NCBI RefSeq assembly: GCF_900102485.1
Contig: NZ_FNBX01000011.1
Coordinates: 30,968-94,967 of the forward strand
Origin: Desulfovibrio legallii
GTDB taxonomy: Bacteria > Desulfobacterota > Desulfovibrionia > Desulfovibrionales > Desulfovibrionaceae
Direction of reading: 5' to 3'
Length of the DNA stretch: 64,000 nucleotides
The stretch's first letter is position 1, and every line of letters begins with the position of its first letter. This document shows, one piece after another, positions 57,171 through 64,000 of the stretch. The notes beneath the pieces are model-generated. The model did no database searches. It saw nothing but the letters and a program-made list of their open reading frames with translations, and was not told where the DNA came from. The position numbers and the translations under genes were made by a program.

Positions 57171-58520
57171 CTAGTGGAAAGGCCAGATAAGCGGAATGAG
57201 CAGCCAGCACATGAGCAGGCTGATAACCTGCAGCAGCCAGCCCGCTTTGACGTAGTCCATAAAGGAATACCGGCCGGGGCCCAGCACGATGGTGTTGGGC
57301 GGCGTGGCAATGGGCGTGAGGAAGCAGCAGGAGGCGGACATGGCAATGCCCATGGCGATGGGCAGGGGGGAGATGCCGCTGCCCATGGCGATGGGCAGGG
57401 CCAGCGGGGCCATAAGGGCCGCCGTGGCCGTGTTGGACATAAAATTGGTGATGATGGCCGTGAGCGCGCAACAGACCAGCATGAGCATCCAGGGGTCGTG
57501 CACCAGACTGACCACGGCGTTGGCCACAATGGCCGCCGCGCCGGACTTGTCCATGGCCGCGGACATGGAAAGCATGCCCGCAAACAGGAAGATAGTGGTC
57601 CAGTCCACGCTGCGGAAGGCCTCGCGCATGGTCATGCAGCCCGTGATGATCATCAGGCAGGCCCCCAGCATGGCCGCCGTGGTCAGGGGCATCAGCTCGC
57701 TGGCCATCATGACGACCACAAAGGCAAAGATGATCATGGCGTGCCACATTTTGTTCTCGCGCCGGTGCTGGGCGCTTTCGGTCACCACGTCGTCGTCCAC
57801 CGGGGCCACGTCGGGCAGGAAGCGGTGGCCGAGGAGACCGTAATAAACCAAGCCGGCCACCAGCAGGGGCACGCCGATAAGGCCGAACTCAAAAAAGCCG
57901 AAAGGCGTCTGGCCGGTCTGGGCCAGCATGGAGTTGATAATGCCGTTGGGCGGCGTGCCCACCAGAGAAACCGTGCCGCCCAGGGAAGCTGCAAAAGCCA
58001 CGGGCATAAGCACCTTGCCGGGGGCCAGCTTGGCCTTGAGGCACATGCCCATGATCATGGGCACGGCCACCACGGTGGTGCCGGTGTTGGACAGCACGGT
58101 GGAAAGCAGGCCCACCGCGGCCATGGCGTAAACCAGCAGCTTGATGGGGCTGCCTTTGGAGAGCTTCACCGCCAGCGCGCCCACCTTATCCGCAAAGCCG
58201 GTGATAAAGGTGGCCTCGCCCACGATGAACATGGCCATGAACAGCACCACCGTGGGATTGCCGAAGTAGCTGAAGGCCACTTTAGAGGTAATGACATGGG
58301 TAAGAGAGAGGGCGATGGGCACCAGCAGCGCGGTGACGGGCAGCGGCACTACCTCGGTAAAGAACATGACGGCCGCCACGAACAGAATGCCCAGGGTGAT
58401 GTAGGCTTTTGTGGGATCATCCGGCAGCTTGATGCCCAGCTGCTGGGCGGCGAACACGTCCTGCCCTGCCAGGAGCACCGCCATAACCACAACCACCGCC
58501 AGTAAGAAGGACCGTTTCAT
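57171..58520 (-). CDS. Dicarboxylate transporter, DASS (SLC13) family
   Basis: 449 residues with about eleven membrane segments. The two SNT motifs of the family are in TVLSNTGTTVVAVPM and NFMSNTATAALMAPLALP. It probably takes up fumarate, malate or succinate with sodium; this is inferred from the fumarase and fumarate reductase genes that follow. DASS-type sulfate transporters exist in sulfate reducers and are the main alternative. It is the first gene of the minus-strand cluster that ends with the malic enzyme. Confidence 0.88.
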   Translation of the reverse strand: MKRSFLLAVVVVMAVLLAGQDVFAAQQLGIKLPDDPTKAYITLGILFVAAVMFFTEVVPLPVTALLVPIALSLTHVITSKVAFSYFGNPTVVLFMAMFIVGEATFITGFADKVGALAVKLSKGSPIKLLVYAMAAVGLLSTVLSNTGTTVVAVPMIMGMCLKAKLAPGKVLMPVAFAASLGGTVSLVGTPPNGIINSMLAQTGQTPFGFFEFGLIGVPLLVAGLVYYGLLGHRFLPDVAPVDDDVVTESAQHRRENKMWHAMIIFAFVVVMMASELMPLTTAAMLGACLMIITGCMTMREAFRSVDWTTIFLFAGMLSMSAAMDKSGAAAIVANAVVSLVHDPWMLMLVCCALTAIITNFMSNTATAALMAPLALPIAMGSGISPLPIAMGIAMSASCCFLTPIATPPNTIVLGPGRYSFMDYVKAGWLLQVISLLMCWLLIPLIWPFH

Positions 58521-59108
58521 CCGTCAACCTCCAAGGGGAAATAGAGTTGATGGTGTCTCCATAAAGTCCGCAACGGATTTTTGCGGCACGCGAGAGACGC
58601 AGAAAACTTAAGACGGCAAACTTGCCGAATACATGACACTATCTCTGCGTTGATGCAATAGGTTTCCGTTGAGCGATTGAACAGTTTTATATTTTTTTCA
58701 AAGATTCCAATATAAACGTTGAAAAAATTTTTTTGCAGCAATATGTACAAAAAATCACAATATGTAAGAAAAAACTTGGCATTTCCATTTGTTTTTGGCA
58801 TAGTATAAAATGAGATACATTGTGAATTATTTATCACGATGTATACATATAAAGACCACTTCTGCTATGGCGCTGGGCCACAGCCTTGGCGTCAGACAAG
58901 TGCGCTCCGACCATACCAGTAATAGATACTCACAACGGAGACACAACATCTTTGCGTCCGACGGCGGATCCTGCTATGTGTGGCAGAAACGTTACGGCAC
59001 AGGCCCGTCGGCGCGCGGCCCCGGCACAGGGGCGGCGCTCTCGCCCGGCTCCGCCGCCCTGCCCCCCGGCGGGCAGCCCCCCGCAACCTCAGCCCCAACG
59101 GAGTAGGT
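58521..59108. other. AT-rich divergent control region
   Basis: 588 bases between the transporter and the universal stress protein gene. The part 58600-58860 is strongly AT-rich in a GC-rich genome. It holds a TATAAA at 58804-58809, a Rex-like palindrome at 58820-58839, the palindrome ATGTATACAT at 58839-58848 and a small palindrome GGCAAACTTGCC near 58617. A 106-codon frame on the minus strand here is not supported as a gene. Confidence 0.6.
58820..58839. promoter_or_regulatory. Rex-like operator
   Basis: TTGTGAATTATTTATCACGA at 58820-58839 matches the Rex consensus TTGTGAA-N6-TTCACAA at 12 of 14 fixed positions. It lies about 10 bases downstream of a TATAAA box on the plus strand, where a repressor would block transcription of the stress-protein gene. 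A CRP/FNR-type regulator is an alternative because of the GTGA and TCAC half-sites. Confidence 0.5.
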
Positions 59109-59564
59109 ATGCAATTTTCCAACATCCTCGTCCCGGTAGACGGCTCGGAGGACGCCCTGTTCGCCTGCCGCGTGGCGGAGCAGCTCACCGCCGCCATCCC
59201 CGGCAAGGAAACCGTTACCCTGCTGTACTGCGTGGAGCCCATCCCCGCCCTCATCGGCGGCGCGCAACGCGCGGAACTGGAAGAAGAACACGCTAGGGAA
59301 AGCGGCAGAATCTTTGACGCCGCCCGCAACGTGCTGCAACACAGCGACCTGAACATCGTCACCGCCTTCCGCTACGGCGAAACGGCCCAGACTATCGCAG
59401 ACGCAGCCGAAGAACTGGGCTGCGGCCTGATCATCATGGGCACCCGCGGCCGGGGCGAACTCAAAAGCCTGGCCCTGGGCAGCGTAAGCCACGAGGTGCT
59501 GCACAAGGCCACGGTGCCCGTACTGCTGGCCAACAAAACCCACCTGCAAGGCAAGAAGCAATGA
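59109..59564 (+). CDS. Universal stress protein, UspA family
   Basis: 151 residues, single Usp domain. The N-terminus FSNILVPVDGSEDALFACRV and the ATP-binding pattern IIMGTRGRGELKSLALGSVS (G-x2-G-x9-G-S type) followed by HKATVPVLL are typical, so it probably binds ATP. The ATG at 59109 follows GGAG. It is cotranscribed with the transporter gene that starts 47 bases later. Confidence 0.92.
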   Translation: MQFSNILVPVDGSEDALFACRVAEQLTAAIPGKETVTLLYCVEPIPALIGGAQRAELEEEHARESGRIFDAARNVLQHSDLNIVTAFRYGETAQTIADAAEELGCGLIIMGTRGRGELKSLALGSVSHEVLHKATVPVLLANKTHLQGKKQ

Positions 59565-59611
59565 CCGCCCCTCTCCAGGCGGCCCATCCAACCCCAACTG
59601 CTGGAGCCCCC

Positions 59612-61039
59612 ATGTCAAAACTGCCGTTTTTTCTCACCGTGCCCGCCGCTGTGCTTGGCTTGCCCGCGGCTGCCCTGGCGGCCCAGGGGCACCCCACCGT
59701 CCCCGGAGCGGAACTGGCCGTTTACTGGGCCATCCCTTTTGCCTGCATGCTGCTTTCCATCGCCCTCATGCCCCTGCTGGCCCCGCACTTTTGGGAGCAC
59801 CATTTCGGCAAAATATCCCTGTTCTGGGGCCTGGCCTTCCTGGTCCCCTGCGCCCTGGTTTACGGCTTTTCCACAGCGCTCTATGAATTTTTGCACATTA
59901 TCCTTCTGGATTATATTCCCTTTATTATCCTGCTGTTCACCCTCTTTACCGTAGCCGGGGGCGTGCGCCTTAAGGGCTCGCTCACCGGCACGCCCCTGGT
60001 GAACACGGGCCTCCTGGCCGTGGGCACCGTGCTGGCCAGCTGGATGGGCACCACCGGCGCGGCCATGCTGCTGATCCGCCCCCTGCTCCGGGCCAACGCC
60101 CACCGCCGCTACAAGGCGCACAGCGTGGTCTTTTTTATTTTTCTGGTGGCCAATATCGGCGGATCCCTCACCCCGCTGGGCGACCCGCCGCTTTTTCTGG
60201 GCTTTCTGAAGGGCGTCAGCTTTTTCTGGACCACCACCAACCTTTTTCTGAAAACTGCGCTCATGTCGGCCATTCTCATCTGTCTTTACCTGGGCCTGGA
60301 TACGGCCCTCTACGCCAAGGAAGGCAAGCCCCGCCCTGCCCCTGAAGACCGCGGCAACGGCGAAAAACTCGGCCTGGACGGCAAGATCAACCTGCTCTTC
60401 CTGCTGGGCGTGGTGCTGGTGGTGCTGGCCTCCGGCCTCTGCCCCCTGGGCGTGCTGTTTGAAGTCTACGGCGTGCCCGTGGAAGGCCAGAACCTGCTGC
60501 GCGACGTGCTGCTGCTCTGCCTTGCCGGGCTCTCCCTGCGCTTTACCGCCAAAGAATGCCGCAAGCTCAACGACTTTACCTGGGCCCCCATTGAAGAAGT
60601 GGCCAAGCTCTTTCTCGGCATCTTCCTCAGCATGATTCCGGCCATCGCCATCCTGCGGGCCGGCACAAACGGCGCGCTGGCCGGGCTCATCCAGCTCGTG
60701 ACCACGGCGGACGGCCAGCCCAACAACGCCATGTACTTCTGGCTCACGGGCGCGCTCTCCAGCTTCCTGGACAACGCCCCCACCTACCTGGTCTTCTTTA
60801 ATACCGCAGGCGGCGACCCCGTGCACCTTATGAACGACATCCCCGCCACCCTGGCCGCCATCTCGGCCGGCGCGGTCTTTATGGGGGCCAATACCTACAT
60901 CGGCAACGCCCCCAACTTTATGGTCCGCTCCATTGCCGAAAACCAGGGCGTGCGCATGCCCAGCTTCTTCGGCTATATGGCCTGGTCCGTCGGCATCCTG
61001 ATCCCCTCGTTCTTGCTGATCACCTGGCTGTTCTTTTAA
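59612..61039 (+). CDS. Ion transporter-superfamily membrane protein, NhaD/CitMHS-like
   Basis: 475 residues with about twelve membrane segments. Two related loops are visible, GGSLTPLGDPPLFLGFLKG and ANTYIGNAPNFMVRSIAE, plus SFLDNAPTYLVFF, the inverted-repeat pattern of sodium/proton antiporters of the NhaD type and of CitMHS-like carriers. The N-terminus looks like a cleaved signal (FLTVPAAVLGLPAAALAA). I chose the ATG at 59612, which has GGAG upstream; the ATG at 59561 overlaps the usp stop and is an alternative. The substrate is open. Confidence 0.78.
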   Translation: MSKLPFFLTVPAAVLGLPAAALAAQGHPTVPGAELAVYWAIPFACMLLSIALMPLLAPHFWEHHFGKISLFWGLAFLVPCALVYGFSTALYEFLHIILLDYIPFIILLFTLFTVAGGVRLKGSLTGTPLVNTGLLAVGTVLASWMGTTGAAMLLIRPLLRANAHRRYKAHSVVFFIFLVANIGGSLTPLGDPPLFLGFLKGVSFFWTTTNLFLKTALMSAILICLYLGLDTALYAKEGKPRPAPEDRGNGEKLGLDGKINLLFLLGVVLVVLASGLCPLGVLFEVYGVPVEGQNLLRDVLLLCLAGLSLRFTAKECRKLNDFTWAPIEEVAKLFLGIFLSMIPAIAILRAGTNGALAGLIQLVTTADGQPNNAMYFWLTGALSSFLDNAPTYLVFFNTAGGDPVHLMNDIPATLAAISAGAVFMGANTYIGNAPNFMVRSIAENQGVRMPSFFGYMAWSVGILIPSFLLITWLFF

Positions 61040-61052
61040 GGCCTTTTACCCT

Positions 61053-61090
61053 TGAAACGCCCTGGCGGCCGCATGAGCAGCCGCCAGGGC
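61053..61090 (+). repeat. Operon-end hairpin repeat, copy 3 (variant)
   Basis: It shares TTGAAAYGCCCTGGCGGC with the other two copies and has a complete right arm: GCCCTGGCGGC (61059-61069) pairs perfectly with GCCGCCAGGGC (61080-61090) over a 10-base loop. It lies 14 bases after the transporter stop and would act as a transcript end or stabiliser. Confidence 0.75.
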
Positions 61091-61239
61091 ATGCTCCGGA
61101 ATGCGCTCTTGCCCCTGGGAACCCCGCCTTCTCAGGGGCAAGAGGCCCCCAAAAACACGCGCAGGGGGCGAAACAGCCATTGCGCACAACTGCGGACAAG
61201 GTTATCCTGACGGACTACACTTTTATTTACAGGAAAATC

Positions 61240-63030
61240 ATGACCGCATCTTTTGAAGACCTGGGCTTGTCCCAGGATTTGCTCAGCGCCGTAAAAGAAC
61301 TGGGCTTTGAAGAGCCCTCCCCCATCCAGCTTCTGGCCATCCCCCCCCTGCTGGAAGGCTGCGACGCCGTGGGGCAGGCCCAGACCGGCACCGGCAAAAC
61401 CGCCGCCTTCGGCCTGCCGCTGCTGGAAAAACTTGTTCCGGAAAAAATCGTGCAGGCCCTGGTGCTGTGCCCGACGCGCGAGCTGACCATTCAGGTGGCC
61501 ACGGAACTTATCCGCCTGGCCGCAAAAAAACGCGGCGTTTCCATTTTGCCCATTTACGGCGGCCAATCCATTGAACGACAATTCCGGGCGCTGGAAAAAG
61601 GCGTGCAGGTGGTCGTCGGCACACCGGGCAGGCTTCTTGATCACCTGCGGCGCGGCACGCTGCGGCTTTCGGCGGTAGCCATGACCGTACTGGACGAAGC
61701 CGACGAAATGCTGGACATGGGCTTTCGCGAAGATATCGAAACCATTCTTGAGCAAACCCCGGCCCTCTGTCAGCGCGTGCTGTTTTCCGCCACCATGCCG
61801 CCGCCCATCCGCGAGCTGAGCAAGCGCTTTCTGCGCGATCCCCAGATGCTGACCATCACGCACAAAATGCTGACCACCCCCGCCATTGCGCAGGTCTACT
61901 ATGAGGTGCGCCCGTACCAGAAAGTAGACGCGCTGTGCCGCGTTCTGGATTCCCAGGGCTTTCGCAAAGCCCTGGTTTTCTGCTCCACCAAGCGCAGCGT
62001 GGATGAGGTAAGCACGCATTTGCAGCAGCGCGGCTACCAGGCCGACGCCCTGCACGGCGATCTGGCCCAGGCGCAGCGGGACCGGGTGATGCAGCGTTTT
62101 CGCACGGAAGGCGTCGATATCCTGGTGGCCACCGACGTGGCCGCCAGAGGCATAGACGTGGACGATGTGGACGCCGTGATCAATTACGACATGCCGCATG
62201 ACGTGGAAAAATATGTGCACCGCATCGGCCGCACCGGCAGAGCAGGCAGGGACGGCAAGGCTTTTACCTTTGTGACGGTGCGCGACCGCTGTAAACTGCG
62301 CGACATTATCCGCTACACCGGGGCGCGCATCACACAGGGACGGCTGCCCACCCTGCAGGATGTGGACAATCTGCGCCTGACGCGGCTGCTGGAAGAAGTG
62401 CTGCACGCCGTTAAGGAAGATCCGCTGGAACGCTGGCTGGCGGTGCTGGAAAATTTTACGGCCGAGCACTTTCCCCAGGGCGAGGCCGCCCACCGGGAGA
62501 TTTCCGCGGCGCTGCTCAAACTGCTGCTGCAAAAGACCTTTGGCGACCAGAACGCCGCCGGGGAAGATATTTTTGCAGAGCCGCGCAGCGCGAGGCGGCC
62601 AAACGACGTTCAGGACAGGGAGGACAGGCCCGAGGGCAAGCGGCAGCGCGGGCCCAGAAACGCCGGCCCCATGCGCAAGCTGCAACTGAATGTGGGCCAT
62701 GCCCATAGGGTTGCCCCCGGCCAGGTGGTGGGCGCCATTACGGGGGAGTGCGGCATCCCCAGCAGCGCCATCGGCGCCATCAGCATTCAGCCGCACTGCA
62801 GTTTGGTGGAGATCGCTGAAGACGTTGCCGACGACGTCCTGGCGGTGCTGCAAAAGGGTGTTTTTATCTGCGGAATACGGGTAACGGCCAGGGCGGACTC
62901 CGGCAAGGGGACCATGACGCCGACGCGCAAACGCTTTGCCGGAGCGCGCCGCCAGCACCCGGGAAAATTCGGCAAAAAAATGCGGACCGGCAAGGAAGCG
63001 ACAAGGGACGAAAAGACCCCGCGGCAGTAG
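61240..63030 (+). CDS. deaD: DEAD-box RNA helicase with DbpA-type RNA-binding domain
   Basis: 596 residues. Q motif FEDLGLSQDLLSAVKELGFE, Walker A AQTGTGKTAAF, DEAD box VLDEADEMLDMGF, motif III SAT, and motif VI HRIGRTGRAGR are all intact. The C-terminal part (about 485-560, KLQLNVGHAHRVAPGQVVGA and VEIAEDVADDVLAVL) is a DbpA-like RNA-binding domain. The tail is rich in Arg and Lys. It unwinds structured RNA, probably in ribosome assembly or cold adaptation. The start at 61240 follows AGGA. Confidence 0.92.
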   Translation: MTASFEDLGLSQDLLSAVKELGFEEPSPIQLLAIPPLLEGCDAVGQAQTGTGKTAAFGLPLLEKLVPEKIVQALVLCPTRELTIQVATELIRLAAKKRGVSILPIYGGQSIERQFRALEKGVQVVVGTPGRLLDHLRRGTLRLSAVAMTVLDEADEMLDMGFREDIETILEQTPALCQRVLFSATMPPPIRELSKRFLRDPQMLTITHKMLTTPAIAQVYYEVRPYQKVDALCRVLDSQGFRKALVFCSTKRSVDEVSTHLQQRGYQADALHGDLAQAQRDRVMQRFRTEGVDILVATDVAARGIDVDDVDAVINYDMPHDVEKYVHRIGRTGRAGRDGKAFTFVTVRDRCKLRDIIRYTGARITQGRLPTLQDVDNLRLTRLLEEVLHAVKEDPLERWLAVLENFTAEHFPQGEAAHREISAALLKLLLQKTFGDQNAAGEDIFAEPRSARRPNDVQDREDRPEGKRQRGPRNAGPMRKLQLNVGHAHRVAPGQVVGAITGECGIPSSAIGAISIQPHCSLVEIAEDVADDVLAVLQKGVFICGIRVTARADSGKGTMTPTRKRFAGARRQHPGKFGKKMRTGKEATRDEKTPRQ

Positions 63031-63094
63031 CGCTTAACGCCGTTGCGCTTAACGCCGGGGGCAAAAGCCCGCCTGTACGCAGAAGTGGGTTCTC

Positions 63095-63160
63095 TTCTTC
63101 CAGAACGACACGGATCTTAAACTCGGCGGTGAACTTCCGTCTCAATTGGGACATAAAAAC
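63095..63160 (-). mobile_element. IS3-type orfA fragment
   Basis: On the minus strand an ATG at 63154 opens MSQLRRKFTAEFKIRVVLEE, the N-terminus of an IS3-family orfA (helix-turn-helix) protein. After about 20 residues similarity stops and the frame runs on into unrelated sequence toward the helicase gene. The rest of the element is missing, so this is a remnant. The left boundary is approximate. Confidence 0.65.
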
Positions 63161-63279
63161 CTTTTGCGGCTTCTTACGTCCACCTTAGCCCCTGGTCCGG
63201 TTTGCCGAAACCACTTCTGTGCCCCCGTGTCGGCCGGTCCTGTCCTTGACAATAAGTATATTTTTTATGCCATATCGGC

Positions 63280-63522
63280 ATGAAATTTGAGTATGACCCG
63301 GCCAAGAGTGCGGCCAACAAAATAGCACGGCCTCGACTTTGAAGAGGCCAAGGCCCTGTGGCAGGATGAAACCTGCGGGAGGCGACGTGCTGCGCTCAGG
63401 CGAGCCGCGCTTCCTGGTTATCGGCATGATCAAGGGCAAAATATGGACCGGGGTTATCACACCGGGGCGAGGCCGTGCGCATCATTTCCGTGCGCGAGCC
63501 CGCAAGGAAGAGGTGGAACACT
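63280..63522 (+). pseudogene. brnT: Broken BrnT-type toxin gene
   Basis: Pieces of a BrnT ribonuclease toxin are in three frames: MKFEYDPAKSAANK from the ATG at 63280, then HGLDFEEAKALWQDE, then GEPRFLVIGMIKGKIWTGVI, then RGEAVRIISVR and ARKEEVEHY. At least three frameshifts break it, so no toxin can be made. It precedes the remains of brnA in the order usual for this type II system. A TTGACA at 63246-63251 may be left from its promoter. Confidence 0.75.
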
Positions 63523-63903
63523 ATGGCTCGCGAACATATTTCAGCAGAAGAGTTCGACCGCCGCTTTGACGCGGGTGAAGACATTTCCGCGCATGTGGAC
63601 TGGGCGGCCGCCCGCAGGCCCAACAGGCAGATGCAGCGCGTAAACGTGGACTTTCCCACCTGGATGGTGGAAGCGCTGGGCACAGAGAAAGCCCCTCCTC
63701 CTGGTAGATTCTTTCTGTCCGCTTATGGTTCCGCACCAGGCCCTCACGCCGCAGTAATTCATGCAGGCGAGGGGAACCGAAGCGCCGCCGCTCTTCCGCC
63801 AGCTCCCGCAAGCGGGTACGCAAACGCAGATCGCGATCCTCGGGTGGCGGCCGCCTGGCGGAACAGCGGTTCAACTGGATCCTCGGCAGGCCCGCCGCTC
63901 TGA
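63523..63903 (+). pseudogene. brnA: Truncated BrnA-type antitoxin gene
   Basis: The ATG at 63523 opens MAREHISAEEFDRRFDAGED, followed by RPNRQMQRVNVDFPTWMVEA, the N-terminal two thirds of BrnA including part of the ribbon-helix-helix domain. From about 63681 the frame runs into antisense IS3 sequence and continues to 63903 as unrelated residues. The C-terminal half of the DNA-binding domain is lost, so function is doubtful. Confidence 0.75.
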
Positions 63904-64000
63904 GAGGCCGTGTTGCACCTGGATATAGCGCACGGCTTCCCTCTGGGCTGCGGGCTTCAGAAGTTTTTTGAGAGCACGTCCTTCAGGACGACAATATCCA
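63681..64000 (-). mobile_element. IS3-family transposase fragment, interrupted
   Basis: On the minus strand the sequence encodes the end of orfA (VLKDVLSKNF, then stop), then the start of orfB (KPAAQREAVRYIQVQHGLSE, RRACR), a one-base frameshift near 63892, and RLRELAEERRRFGSPRLHEL with NHKRTERIYQEEGLSL. It stops at about 63681 inside brnA, without the catalytic DDE part. The element continues off the right edge. It is a different copy from the orfA fragment at 63095. Confidence 0.75.

Noticed and set aside
58517..58837. 106-codon frame on the minus strand in the AT-rich control region
   Set aside because: Composition is unlike the genes of this window, it covers the promoter and operator region, and its end overlaps the transporter start.
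62864..63154. Full 96-residue protein starting with the IS3 orfA N-terminus
   Set aside because: Only the first 20 or so residues match; the rest is antisense to the helicase gene end, so it is an IS remnant that runs on by chance.

Overview
The window looks like a chromosomal segment of a GC-rich, anaerobic, sulfate-reducing deltaproteobacterium of the Desulfovibrio type. The grounds are gene content rather than any database match: a recombinase-like tungstate regulator (TunR type) beside modABC, a pyruvate:ferredoxin oxidoreductase-pta-ackA cluster, a fumarate reductase/class I fumarase/malic enzyme/dicarboxylate transporter cluster, anaerobic (cbi) cobalamin genes and BioW-type biotin synthesis. 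High GC at third codon positions makes long empty antisense frames across almost every gene. No tRNA, rRNA or CRISPR array was recognised.

Layout. 1-13244 (minus strand): the fused S10, spc and alpha ribosomal protein operons from rpsJ down to the first codons of rpoA, with secY, map and rpmJ; adk and infA are absent. 13245-13993: a 749-base divergent control region with one promoter for each direction and a long structured leader. 13994-15355: a TPR protein with a degenerate receiver domain. 15477-17347: biotin genes bioW-bioF (minus). 17672-22608: a CDP-6-deoxy-sugar cluster (rfbF, rfbG, an RmlC-like protein) joined to a UbiA-type prenyltransferase and a double ABC ATPase. 22850-24524 (minus): a small lipoprotein and a VWA-OmpA envelope protein. 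24796-29582: cobalamin genes cbiD, cbiET, cbiF led by a DapF/CntK-like epimerase. 29833-35778 (minus): the shape operon mreB-mreC-mreD-mrdA-rodA-bactofilin.

36122-39852: tunR (minus) divergent from modA-modB-modC. 40030-41784: a chemoreceptor with a periplasmic zinc-binding CZB domain and a FliA-type promoter. 42516-49756: por, pta and ackA, which together turn pyruvate into acetate and ATP. 50118-58520 (minus): dicarboxylate uptake, two-subunit fumarase, frdCAB, a CBS-ACT protein and malic enzyme, which together would allow uptake and disproportionation of fumarate or malate, with malic enzyme supplying pyruvate to the adjacent acetate pathway. 59109-61039: a universal stress protein and an ion transporter. 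61240-63030: a DEAD-box RNA helicase. 63031-64000: a decayed patch with two IS3-type fragments and a broken brnTA toxin-antitoxin pair.

The most interesting non-coding features are a family of short hairpin repeats placed after operon ends (three copies), an intergenic hairpin whose loop holds two different 23-25 base units each repeated three times, the long leader of the S10 operon, a Rex-like operator at 58820, and a direct repeat between tunR and modA that is a candidate TunR site. I found no convincing wholly new gene system. The best candidates for something undescribed are the tandem-repeat hairpin, the epimerase in the cobalamin operon, and the deoxy-sugar/UbiA/ABC cluster.
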